NCBI GenBank assembly: GCA_900199555.1
Contig: FZQZ01000005.1
Location: forward strand, 95,602 to 159,601
Direction of reading: 5' to 3'
Origin: Prevotellaceae bacterium MN60
GTDB lineage: Bacteria; Bacteroidota; Bacteroidia; Bacteroidales; Bacteroidaceae
Length of the DNA stretch: 64,000 nt
A program made the position numbers and the translations under genes. Of the stretch, positions 7,952 to 14,876 are shown one piece after another (position 1 is the first letter of the stretch; the number at the start of each line of letters is the position of its first letter). Below the pieces are notes generated by a model. That model was given only the letters and a program-made list of their open reading frames with translations, had not been told where the DNA came from and did not search any database.

Positions 7952-8087
7952 TCTTACACCTGACAGTTGACAGTTAATTGAATGTAAGCGGAAAAGAGAT
8001 ATTAGTATTATATATATTATAATATATATAATACTAATCTTACTATCACCCCATTTTTTTAATAACTGTCAACTGTCAGGTGTAAGA
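7952..8087. repeat. Nested inverted-repeat element (25-bp arms around a 38-bp AT palindrome)
   Basis: Perfect 25-bp inverted arms lie at 7952-7976 and 8063-8087, each holding two TGACAGT copies (ACCTGACAGT TGACAGT). Between them, 8001-8038 is a perfect 38-bp palindrome of almost pure A/T. The element separates the divergent TPR and DUF4248 promoters. It could be a miniature mobile element, a protein-binding centre or an RNA structure. Confidence 0.85.
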
Positions 8088-8235
8088 CAATAGAGCCCAG
8101 CACCCTACCCCCTCCTCGCACCCTCGTATCCGTAATAATTCTGCCTCGAAAATTACGGAAATCTCGCTCATAATTTACGTAAGGCGCGAAATCGTGCAAA
8201 CGGTGCTGAAAATCGGCCCTTATCGATAGCCAAAA

Positions 8236-8268
8236 TTTGGCGTTGCGCGCGAAAGGCAGTACCTTTGC
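8236..8268 (+). promoter_or_regulatory. Promoter of the DUF4248-like gene
   Basis: TTTG at 8236-8239, 20 bp, then TACCTTTGC at 8260-8268: a near-ideal Bacteroidota promoter. Transcription should begin about 8274, inside the first tandem repeat unit. Just upstream, CCGTAAT (8130-8136) and ATTACGG (8152-8158) form a further inverted repeat. Confidence 0.85.
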
Positions 8269-8271
8269 ATT

Positions 8272-8337
8272 ATGTCGTCAAACTCCTCGAATTATGTCGT
8301 CAAACTCCTCGAATTATGTCGTCAAACTATTCGCAAT
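8272..8337. repeat. 22-bp tandem repeat at the transcription start
   Basis: Units at 8272-8293 and 8294-8315 are identical (ATGTCGTCAAACTCCTCGAA plus TT); a third, diverged unit starts at 8316. Each begins with ATG, in the frame of the downstream gene (22-bp steps shift frame). They form the start of the leader. Confidence 0.85.
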
Positions 8338-8367
8338 ACAGAAACAAGAAAAATAGAGCCAAAAACA

Positions 8368-8550
8368 ATGAAACATTCCTACAGCAAATCCGAACTAGCA
8401 ACGATGGCTGGTGTCTCCTATAGCACCTTTTATCGCTACCTGAAAACCCGAAGAAGTCGCTTTGATCAGATGGGACTGAGCATCTATGCCAAGAAGTTAC
8501 CTCTCAGCGTTGTCAAAGATATCTGCGATGATTACTGCTTCGATTTATAA
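8368..8550 (+). CDS. DUF4248-like small HTH protein, 60 aa
   Basis: Starts MKHSYSKSELATMAGVSYST and ends DDYCFDL. The YSKSELATMAGVSYSTFYRYL stretch (residues 4-24, quoted here as YSKSELATMAGV and SYSTFYRYL) is a helix-turn-helix-like segment, as in the DUF4248 proteins found with DUF3987/VirE loci in Bacteroides and Prevotella. The ATG at 8368 is preferred over the earlier ATGs in the tandem repeat at 8272, which would start at the transcription start and add a repeat-encoded tail. It is the first of three plus-strand genes (with the HU-like and smalltalk genes), divergent from the TPR genes. Probably DNA-binding; targets unknown. Confidence 0.75.
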   Translation: MKHSYSKSELATMAGVSYSTFYRYLKTRRSRFDQMGLSIYAKKLPLSVVKDICDDYCFDL

Positions 8551-8561
8551 GCCACGCACAG

Positions 8562-8610
8562 ATTTTTAGATTCCGAAAGTACACGAAAAGAACGAAAAAG
8601 ACGAAAACAG
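8562..8610. repeat. CCGAAAGTACACGAAAA dispersed repeat, copy 1
   Basis: TTTTTAGATTCCGAAAGTAC then runs of CGAAAA at ~8-9 bp spacing. The same words appear inverted at 58176-58251, 50 kb away. Confidence 0.7.
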
Positions 8611-8674
8611 ATATTTTCGAAGATTTCGGTGTGCGGAAGTCGTCAAATCTCGTCAACGCCCTTCTCAAATGTAG

Positions 8675-8682
8675 TAACTTTG
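8675..8682 (+). promoter_or_regulatory. -7 element for the HU-like gene
   Basis: TAACTTTG followed by CAC, 185 bases upstream of the HU-like start codon; no clear -33 TTTG at the expected distance. It implies a leader of about 180 bases. Confidence 0.5.
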
Positions 8683-8693
8683 CACTATCAATC

Positions 8694-8867
8694 GGAGGTA
8701 CGGGGGTACGAAGGTACGGAGGTACGAGAATACCTCAAGCCGAGAAAAGCCCTAAGCGCGCAAGAGCTACAAAGCGGAGAAACATTTCTCGTACCCTCGG
8801 CCTCGCAAGAGGCTGCCCCCCGCACCCCCGAACCCTCGAAACTTTAACCATTAAAAATTTAAGTATT
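8694..8867 (+). other. Structured leader of the HU-like gene
   Basis: The leader contains the 9-bp-period GTACGGAGG array (8694-8730). GGTACGAGAA (8721-8730) can pair with TTCTCGTACC (8786-8795), and GCCTC/GAGGC (8800-8813) closes on a GCAA tetraloop of the GNRA class. The stretch is open in frame with the gene, but a start at 8868 fits the protein family better. Confidence 0.5.
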
Positions 8868-9422
8868 ATGCCAGTATTAGTAAAAGTAAAACAAAACAAG
8901 ATTCCTAAGTCTAAGGCCAACGGCAAGTGGTATGGCCATGTAGTCACCACCAAGACGATGACGTATCAGGAGCTCTGCAAGCACATGAGTGAGCACAACA
9001 GCATCTATGGTGAGGATGTATGTCTGGGTATCGCCAACAAGTTGCAGAACTGTATCCTCGAACAGCTGCTGGAGGGCAAGAAGGTACAGTTTGGTGAGCT
9101 CGGCACCTTCTACCTGTCAGTCAAGAGCGCGGGCGCAGAGAAGGAAAAGGACTTCAACCTCGGTACCAGCATCCATGGCCTCTACCTCTGCTTCTCTCCC
9201 AGCCGTACCGACGTCAACAACCTCTCGTCAAAGATGCTCAAGAAAAGAGCCTCGTTCATGAATGTGAAGGAGTTGGGTGGAAGCCTCACCCCTAACCCCT
9301 CTCAAAGCCTCACCCCTAACCCCTCTCCTGCAGGAGAGGGGGACCAGGGCGGCGGAAGTAATCCAAGCCCTGCACCAAGCACGGGAGGCAACGGAGGCGA
9401 TGACCAGCCGGACATGGACTGA
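8868..9422 (+). CDS. HU-like (HU_rel family) DNA-binding protein with repeat-encoded tail, 184 aa
   Basis: The start at 8868 gives MPVLVKVKQNKIPKSKANGK, typical of the Bacteroidota HU-related family (TIGR01201 type). Residues ~1-125 hold the HU-like core (ELCKHMSEHNSIYGEDV... and LLEGKKVQFGELGTFYLSV), a dimeric DNA-bending fold. The tail from ~140 is low complexity and partly encoded by a dispersed repeat: AGCCTCACCCCTAACCCCTC occurs at 9282 and 9306, and 9320-9341 is a perfect 22-bp palindrome, giving SLTPNPSQSLTPNPSPAGEG. In related loci this gene lies with DUF4248, smalltalk and an N-acetylmuramoyl-L-alanine amidase; the amidase is absent here. Confidence 0.85.
   Translation: MPVLVKVKQNKIPKSKANGKWYGHVVTTKTMTYQELCKHMSEHNSIYGEDVCLGIANKLQNCILEQLLEGKKVQFGELGTFYLSVKSAGAEKEKDFNLGTSIHGLYLCFSPSRTDVNNLSSKMLKKRASFMNVKELGGSLTPNPSQSLTPNPSPAGEGDQGGGSNPSPAPSTGGNGGDDQPDMD
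9282..9347. repeat. CTCACCCCTAACCCCT dispersed repeat inside the HU-like gene
   Basis: Direct repeat at 9282 and 9306 (24-bp step) followed by a 22-bp perfect palindrome at 9320-9341 centred on CTGCAG. This word is widely seen in Bacteroidota intergenic DNA; here it is coding. Confidence 0.8.
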
Positions 9423-9424
9423 CA

Positions 9425-9460
9425 CGTTGAACGTTGAACGTTGAACATTGAACGTTGAAC
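9425..9460. repeat. TTGAACG/TTGAACA heptad array
   Basis: Five 7-bp units of the type GTTGAAC / ATTGAAC directly after the HU-like stop codon. Confidence 0.85.
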
Positions 9461-9485
9461 GATGTCGCTGAAAGCAACGTTGAGA

Positions 9486-9660
9486 CGACCACGAATTGAA
9501 CGAATGGGACGAATAATAAAATTGCATCATAGATGCAGCGAATGAATCGAATTATTTCAAGCGCAGTAAGAATCGCTTGCGATTCGTTTCGAGAAATTCG
9601 ATAGAAATCAAAGTCTATGCGCAGCCTAATTTTTCGTATAATTCGAGAAATTCGTGGTCG
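9486..9660. repeat. 175-bp intergenic element with 12-bp inverted ends
   Basis: CGACCACGAATT (9486-9497) and AATTCGTGGTCG (9649-9660) are perfect inverted ends. The inside is full of CGAAT/ATTCG words and a TCGCTTGCGA-type hairpin (9570-9585). It looks like a dispersed non-coding repeat; no reading frame is convincing. Confidence 0.7.
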
Positions 9661-9705
9661 CTCCTCAAAAAAACATTGACCATTAAGCATTAACAATTAA
9701 GCATT

Positions 9706-9807
9706 ATGAAGAAGAATTCGATTTGGGAAACAATCCTACGTATCGTCATCGCAGCAGCTACAGCAGCAGTAACAGCACTGACAACGACAAGCTGCATTGC
9801 TCATTGA
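9706..9807 (+). CDS. Smalltalk protein, 33 aa
   Basis: A 33-residue protein: MKKNSIWETILRIVIAAATA followed by AVTALTTTSCIAH. The basic start, one hydrophobic Ala/Thr-rich helix and a terminal Cys in a lipobox-like TTSC are the features of the Bacteroidota smalltalk family, which is found next to HU-like and DUF4248 genes. It is membrane-inserted or a tiny lipoprotein; function unknown. The stop codon TGA is supplied by the first TTGACCA heptad of the array that follows, and a strong terminator lies 20 bases further on. Confidence 0.8.
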   Translation: MKKNSIWETILRIVIAAATAAVTALTTTSCIAH

Positions 9808-9826
9808 CCATTGACCATTGACCATT
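9804..9826. repeat. TTGACCA heptad array
   Basis: Three 7-bp units between the smalltalk stop and the terminator; the first unit provides the stop codon. Confidence 0.85.
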
Positions 9827-9854
9827 AAAGGGAAGCGAACGCTTCCCTTTTTTT
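9827..9854 (+). terminator. Terminator after smalltalk
   Basis: AAAGGGAAGC / GCTTCCCTTT, 10-bp perfect stem with GAAC loop, followed by seven T. It ends the plus-strand set before the convergent lipoprotein gene. Confidence 0.9.
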
Positions 9855-9882
9855 CATTTCTCCACTCACCACTCACCAAGAA

Positions 9883-10521
9883 CTACGGCTCTACTTCGAT
9901 AACAACTTCTTCGAAGTAGCCGTCGGGATTGATGATGAAGCGGCGGGACTGTTCTTTCTGCGTCTTCTTGGTGTTGAAAGAGACGTAGTGGTAGAACAGG
10001 GTGACTTCATAGCTGCTGGTAATAAAATAGTCCATGATGACCTTACCGAAATCGTCGGAGCGGTCTTCGTCGCGCTCTTCGTAAAGGCAGAGGTGGTCGA
10101 TGGGCTTGTATTCGCGGTCAAGGGTATAGAGATAGAGCGTAGAGGTGACGGAATCTACCTGCTCAGACAAGAGGAGGGTGTGATTGCCGTGGGCCTTAGG
10201 CAGCGAGAGGGCTTTGAGGCGCGTATTGGCGGGATAGCCGAGCATAGAGGCTACAGTGGCGGGTACGCGACCGAACTGGCCTAACTTGCTGAATGTGTTG
10301 CGGGCAGACTGGATGGGAAGCGGACATAGTTGCAGAGTGTCGTAGAAGGCTTCTACAGGGTCGTCGTAGACGCCTGCCTGTCGCTTCATCTCTTTCAGCT
10401 GTTCTGCCTTGCGGATGCTGTCCACCATCTGCTCGTAGAAAAAAGCATCCCTCTTGCGCTGACCACACGAGATGAGGGCCAGTACAAGAGGGATGAATAT
10501 ACAGAGGATGGCACTACGCAT
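9883..10521 (-). CDS. Putative lipoprotein coupled to nqrF, 212 aa
   Basis: I do not recognise this family. Residues 1-19 (MRSAILCIFIPLVLALISC) are a lipoprotein signal with Cys19; the rest is a soluble, probably periplasmic or outer-leaflet domain rich in beta-strand-like segments (YEVTLFYHYVSF, RRFIINPDGYFEEVV). Its ATG overlaps the nqrF stop codon as TAATG, so it is translated with the Nqr operon and is its last gene. A role in assembly or stability of the Na+-NQR complex is possible but is inferred only from position. The -DGYFEEVVIEVEP end lies close to the facing terminator at 9827. Confidence 0.75.
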   Translation of the reverse strand: MRSAILCIFIPLVLALISCGQRKRDAFFYEQMVDSIRKAEQLKEMKRQAGVYDDPVEAFYDTLQLCPLPIQSARNTFSKLGQFGRVPATVASMLGYPANTRLKALSLPKAHGNHTLLLSEQVDSVTSTLYLYTLDREYKPIDHLCLYEERDEDRSDDFGKVIMDYFITSSYEVTLFYHYVSFNTKKTQKEQSRRFIINPDGYFEEVVIEVEP

Positions 10522-11789
10522 TAGCCACCAAAGTTATCATACATAATTGATTCAGGATCTACACCCAGTGAGTCGAGCATAGAGACAACGGCCTTTGACA
10601 TAGGACCAGGTCCACACATGTAGTACTCGATATCCTCGGGAGCTTCGTGGTCTTTCAGGTAGGTATTGAGCATTACCTGATGAACAAAGCCTGGGGTGTA
10701 CTTCACGCCTGCTGCATCGGCTGCAGGATCGGGACGGTCGAGTGCCAAATGGAAGTGGAAGTTAGGATACTCCTTCTCCAAACCGAGGAAGTCGTCGAGA
10801 TAGAACACCTCGTTCAAGGCACGAGCGCCATAGAAGTAGTGCATCTCGCGGTCGGTAGTATGCAGCGTCTTGGTCATGTGCATAATCTGAGCACGCAACG
10901 GAGCCATACCGGCACCACCACCTACCCAAATCATCTCCTTCTTAGTGTCGAAGTGTGGGTGGAAGTCACCATAAGGACCAGACATGATAACCTTGTCGCC
11001 AGGCTTCAGAGAGAAGATGTAAGACGAAGCGATACCTGGGTTCACCTCCATGAAACCACTGCGGTCTGCCTTGAAAGGAGGTGTGGCGATACGAACAGTC
11101 AACATGAAGACGTCGCCCTCAGCGGGATAGTTGGCCATAGAGTAAGCACGGATGGTGGGTTCGGGATTCTTACACTTCAGTGGGAAGAGTCCGAACTTCT
11201 CCCATGCAGGCAGATACTCATCGCCGATGAGGCTCTTATCGAAGTCCTTATCATAGTCGATGCAGTCGAATGCAGGAATCTTAATCTGTGCATAAGAACC
11301 GGGCAGGAAGTCCATGTGTGCACCAGCAGGCAGCTGTACCTTGAACTCCTTGATGAAGGTGGCCACATTCTTGTTAGAGATAACGGTACACTCGTACTCC
11401 TTAACGCCGAGTACGCTCTCGTCAACATGAATCTTGAGGTCGCCCTTTACCTTGCACTGACAACCGAGGCGCCAGTGGTTCTTGATTTCCTTACGAGTGA
11501 AGTGAGGCTTCTCTGAGTCGAGTATCTCACCCCCACCCTCAAGTACTTGCACTTTACACTGTCCACAGCTGGCCTTACCACCACAAGCAGAAGGCAGGAA
11601 GATGCCGTTCTCGTTGAGCGTAGCCATCAGGTTGTTGCCCTGAGGAACGTTGATGGTGCGGTCGCCGTTAATCTCGATATTTACATTGCCCGAGGGAGAG
11701 AGATACTTCTTCGCTACGAGCAGGATAATCACCAACAGGATGATTACCAAGAGGAAAACTCCTATACTATATGCTATAAACTGAGCCAT
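10521..11789 (-). CDS. nqrF: Na+-translocating NADH:quinone reductase subunit F, 422 aa
   Basis: NqrF takes electrons from NADH at the cytoplasmic side. One N-terminal membrane helix (GVFLLVIILLVIILLVAK), then a 2Fe-2S domain with Cys69, Cys75, Cys78 (ACGGKASCGQC) and Cys110 (GCQC), then an FAD domain (RAYSMAN) and an NADH-binding domain (GGGAGMAPLRAQI, YMCGPGPM). The start MAQFIAYSIGVF at 11789 aligns with other Bacteroidales NqrF; an in-frame ATG at 11804 lies inside a heptad repeat array. Last enzyme gene of nqrABCDEF; followed by a coupled lipoprotein gene. Confidence 0.95.
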   Translation of the reverse strand: MAQFIAYSIGVFLLVIILLVIILLVAKKYLSPSGNVNIEINGDRTINVPQGNNLMATLNENGIFLPSACGGKASCGQCKVQVLEGGGEILDSEKPHFTRKEIKNHWRLGCQCKVKGDLKIHVDESVLGVKEYECTVISNKNVATFIKEFKVQLPAGAHMDFLPGSYAQIKIPAFDCIDYDKDFDKSLIGDEYLPAWEKFGLFPLKCKNPEPTIRAYSMANYPAEGDVFMLTVRIATPPFKADRSGFMEVNPGIASSYIFSLKPGDKVIMSGPYGDFHPHFDTKKEMIWVGGGAGMAPLRAQIMHMTKTLHTTDREMHYFYGARALNEVFYLDDFLGLEKEYPNFHFHLALDRPDPAADAAGVKYTPGFVHQVMLNTYLKDHEAPEDIEYYMCGPGPMSKAVVSMLDSLGVDPESIMYDNFGG

Positions 11790-11793
11790 ATAT

Positions 11794-11826
11794 TCATTGA
11801 ACATTTAACATTGAACATTGACCATT
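11794..11826. repeat. TTGAACA/TTGACCA heptads between nqrE and nqrF
   Basis: Four to five 7-bp units of the type ATTGAACA, ATTTAACA, ATTGACCA fill the 35-base gap and overlap the end of nqrE. They place a spurious in-frame ATG upstream of nqrF. Confidence 0.8.
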
Positions 11827-12451
11827 ATATATTCAGGCCACTAAAACACATCATAGCCATAGCCATGAGACCTACGGTGATGAATACGATACCGAGGCCC
11901 TGCAGAGGCTTGGGTACGTCTGAATACTGCATCTTCTCGCGGATGGCACCCAAAGCAACGATAGCCAGTGTCCAACCAATACCAGAACCGAAGCCATAGA
12001 CAATGGCATCCCATACTGATGTGATAGCCTGTGAATTGGTGGGTTCCATGAGGATGCGCTGCTGCATAAACAGTGAGGCACCCATGATAGCACAGTTAAC
12101 GGCAATCAGCGGCAGGAAGATACCCAGCGCAGCATAGAGCGAAGGACTGTATTTCTCAACCGTCATCTCTACCAACTGCACCATACCAGCGATGACAGCG
12201 ATAAAGAGGATAAATGACAGATAGCTCAAATCAACACCCGCAACAAGGCAGTCGGGACCGAGCACCTTAGTTTGCAACAGATAGTTGACGGGAACGGTTA
12301 CTGTCAACACAAAGGTTACAGCTAAACCGAGTCCTAATGAGGTCTTTACCGTCTTCGAAACAGCAAGGTAAGAACACATGCCGAGGAAGAAGGCAAAAAT
12401 CATATTGTCGACGAAAATCGAACGGAATAGTAATGATATTGCGTGTTCCAT
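11825..12451 (-). CDS. nqrE: Na+-NQR subunit E, 208 aa
   Basis: Integral membrane subunit with six helices, starting [20 protein letters not shown]. NqrE is homologous to NqrD and RnfA/E; together NqrD and NqrE bind a membrane iron centre, with Cys in the CSYLAV and NCAIMG helix contexts ([25 protein letters not shown]). Length is normal for the family. It lies three bases behind nqrD. Confidence 0.95.
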   Translation of the reverse strand: MEHAISLLFRSIFVDNMIFAFFLGMCSYLAVSKTVKTSLGLGLAVTFVLTVTVPVNYLLQTKVLGPDCLVAGVDLSYLSFILFIAVIAGMVQLVEMTVEKYSPSLYAALGIFLPLIAVNCAIMGASLFMQQRILMEPTNSQAITSVWDAIVYGFGSGIGWTLAIVALGAIREKMQYSDVPKPLQGLGIVFITVGLMAMAMMCFSGLNI

Positions 12452-12454
12452 ATC

Positions 12455-13078
12455 TTATTTCTCCTTATAAAAGTAAGCACGATGTACCCAAATCACACAG
12501 CCCACAAGAATCAGTGCCATAGCGGGCATCGTCATCATACCATTGTTTACATAACCGAAATCGTAGCAGGCATCGGGAATAATCTGGAAGCCCAGCAGAG
12601 AGCCGCGGCCCAGCAACTCGCGAACGGCACCAACGATAACGAGAATCATGGCGTAGCCAAGACCGTTGCCCACACCATCGAGGAACGAAGGCCAGGGCTT
12701 GTTTTGCATAGCGAAAGCCTCGAGGCGTCCCATCAGAATACAGTTGGTGATAATCAGACCTACATATACAGAAAGCTGAACGCTGACGTCATAGGCGAAA
12801 GCCTTCAATATCTGAGATACGATAGTTACGAGTGCAGCAACAACCACCAGCTGTACCACGATACGGATGCGGTTAGGAATAGTGTTGCGGATAATCGAAA
12901 TAATCGTATTTGAAAAGGCTGTGATAACGGTTACAGCCAGACCCATCACGATGGCAGGCTTCAACTGACTGGTAACAGCCAGCGCTGAGCAGATACCCAA
13001 TACCTGTCCGAGAATAGGATGATCTACATTTAACGGGTTTGTGAAAACCTCTCTATTTTGTTTACTGAATAATGCCAT
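12455..13078 (-). CDS. nqrD: Na+-NQR subunit D, 207 aa
   Basis: Six-helix membrane subunit, MALFSKQNREVFTNPLNVDHP at the start (LGICSALAVT and TNCILMGRLEAFA carry the conserved cysteines). It pairs with NqrE around the membrane iron site and the Na+ path. Normal length; three bases behind nqrC. Confidence 0.95.
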   Translation of the reverse strand: MALFSKQNREVFTNPLNVDHPILGQVLGICSALAVTSQLKPAIVMGLAVTVITAFSNTIISIIRNTIPNRIRIVVQLVVVAALVTIVSQILKAFAYDVSVQLSVYVGLIITNCILMGRLEAFAMQNKPWPSFLDGVGNGLGYAMILVIVGAVRELLGRGSLLGFQIIPDACYDFGYVNNGMMTMPAMALILVGCVIWVHRAYFYKEK

Positions 13079-13081
13079 AGT

Positions 13082-13687
13082 TTACTTCTCCCCCTTAAAT
13101 TTCTTCAGACAATCCTTAATCATAGCATCTACACCGTTAGAAGTGAGCGTAGCACCTGTTACACAGTCAACCTGTGACTCAGGATTCTCAACCTTTTTCA
13201 CAACAGAGAGAATCACATTGCCATTCTCGTCGAATATCTTCTTACCAATAAACTTCTCCTGCCAAGCCTGAGAGTCCTTAATCTCAGCACCCAGACCAGC
13301 AGTCTCACTCTCATGGTTGAAGTAAGCACCGAATACCTTACCCTCTTGGTTGATGGCAAGATAACCGCTGATGCCACCCCAGAGACCCATACCTTTCAGC
13401 TGAACAACAGCTACAGGATTACCATTGACGTTGCAGTCGTAAACCTTCATGCCGTCAATGTCTTTCTCACCAGCAACAACTTCTTTGTACTTAGCTTCAG
13501 CTTCAGCACCATCAAGGTTGCGGATATTGAGTGAATAGAGTATCTGCTTCTTAACATCAAGAGCTACGTTAGCATCCTGCATAGGCTTCAGAGCCTGATA
13601 GACAAACGCCAACAGGAAGGCAACGATAACTACGAGTACCGCACTATATATAATAATGTACGTATTATTGTTTGTATTCAGTTTCAT
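13082..13687 (-). CDS. nqrC: Na+-NQR subunit C, 201 aa
   Basis: FMN-carrying periplasmic-facing subunit: one N-terminal helix (YIIIYSAVLVVIVAFLLAFV) and an FMN-binding domain with VTGATLTS near residue 180, where the second Thr carries covalent FMN. Shorter than Vibrio NqrC (~257) but usual for Bacteroidales. Its ATG overlaps the nqrB stop by four bases (ATGA), which implies coupled translation. Confidence 0.95.
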   Translation of the reverse strand: MKLNTNNNTYIIIYSAVLVVIVAFLLAFVYQALKPMQDANVALDVKKQILYSLNIRNLDGAEAEAKYKEVVAGEKDIDGMKVYDCNVNGNPVAVVQLKGMGLWGGISGYLAINQEGKVFGAYFNHESETAGLGAEIKDSQAWQEKFIGKKIFDENGNVILSVVKKVENPESQVDCVTGATLTSNGVDAMIKDCLKKFKGEK

Positions 13688-14844
13688 TTGGTACCTCCTC
13701 TCTTCAATCGTTTTGAAATGTTACGCTCCACAACGAAGTGGTCAATGGTAGGAGCTATCATGTTACCAAAGAAGATGGCAAGCATCATACCTTCAGGATA
13801 ACCGGCATTCATCACACGGATAATAACTGCCATCGCACCAATCAGGAAACCATAGATATACTGACCAGTGGTGGTGCGGCAAGAGGTTACAGGGTCGGTA
13901 GCCATGAAGACAGCACCGAAAGCGAAACCACCCATCACGAAGTGATGCCACCAAATCATATCTGACTTGCCAGCCTGCTGGAAGAGAAGTGCCAAAGCAG
14001 CACCACCTACGAATACGCTCAGCATGGTGCGCCATGAAGCGATACCCGTCCACAACAGGATAACAGCACCAATAGCAATAGCGATAACAGAAGTCTCACC
14101 AATAGAACCGGGAATCAGACCGATAGCCATATCCAGTACAGAACTGTCGGGAGTAACACCCTGTGCTATCTGTCCCAGCGGTGTAGCAGCAGTAAAGCTG
14201 TCGGGCAGAGCATTACCGAGTCCGAAGATCTGGTCTTGTGCTACCCATACTTGGTCGCCCGTCATCTTTGAAGGATAAGCAAAGAAGAGGAACATACGCG
14301 CTGCGATAGCGGGATTGAAGAGGTTCATACCCGTGCCACCGAATATTTCCTTACAGAAGATAACGGAGAAGGCGCAAGCCAAAGCCAGCATCCACAGCGG
14401 ACAGCCTACAGGTACTATCAGGGGAATCAGGATACCTGATACGAGGTAACCCTCCTGAATCTCTTCGCCCTTCCACTGTGCCCAGGCAAACTCGATGCCC
14501 AGACCTACAATGTAGCTCACCAGAATCTTGGGCAGCACAGCCAGGAAGCCGTATGCGAAGATTTCGCAGAAACTGGCACTAGCCAGTGTTCCTGCAGCCA
14601 GATAGTTCTGATAGCCGATATTATACATACCAAACAGCATGGCAGGCATCAGCGCGATAACCACCATACTCATAATGCGCTTTGAATCTATCGAGTCGTG
14701 AATGTTCACACCCGTCTTTGCTGTATCGTTAGGAACGTACAGGAAAGTCTCAAAGCCGTCGAACACCGAGCGGAAGGCATGCAACTTGCCACCCTCTTCG
14801 AAGTTCGGCTTTACTTTATTTAAATAATTCCTTAGAAAGCTCAT
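13684..14844 (-). CDS. nqrB: Na+-NQR subunit B, 386 aa
   Basis: The main membrane subunit with about ten helices, quinone site and covalent FMN. FMN is expected at a Thr in SFTAATPLGQ near residue 220. The cytoplasmic N-terminus (residues 1-50) is typical. Conserved GGTGMNLFNPAIAARMFLF and TDPVTSCRTTTGQ segments are present. Separated from nqrA by 32 bases holding an 8-bp-period TTTGACTA repeat. Confidence 0.95.
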   Translation of the reverse strand: MSFLRNYLNKVKPNFEEGGKLHAFRSVFDGFETFLYVPNDTAKTGVNIHDSIDSKRIMSMVVIALMPAMLFGMYNIGYQNYLAAGTLASASFCEIFAYGFLAVLPKILVSYIVGLGIEFAWAQWKGEEIQEGYLVSGILIPLIVPVGCPLWMLALACAFSVIFCKEIFGGTGMNLFNPAIAARMFLFFAYPSKMTGDQVWVAQDQIFGLGNALPDSFTAATPLGQIAQGVTPDSSVLDMAIGLIPGSIGETSVIAIAIGAVILLWTGIASWRTMLSVFVGGAALALLFQQAGKSDMIWWHHFVMGGFAFGAVFMATDPVTSCRTTTGQYIYGFLIGAMAVIIRVMNAGYPEGMMLAIFFGNMIAPTIDHFVVERNISKRLKRGGTK

Positions 14845-14876
14845 AGTTTCATTTGACTATTTGACTATTTCACAAT

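Noticed and set aside
8631..8867. N-terminal extension of the HU-like protein
   Set aside because: It is Arg/Pro-rich, encoded by a repeat array, begins before the predicted transcript start, and is absent from the family.
1..9800. Integrated element with integrase or attachment sites
   Set aside because: No integrase, transposase, relaxase or tRNA gene is visible, so only an accessory locus can be claimed.
10647..11516. 289-codon plus-strand open frame opposite nqrF
   Set aside because: The minus strand encodes a complete NqrF with all cofactor motifs; the plus frame is a shadow.
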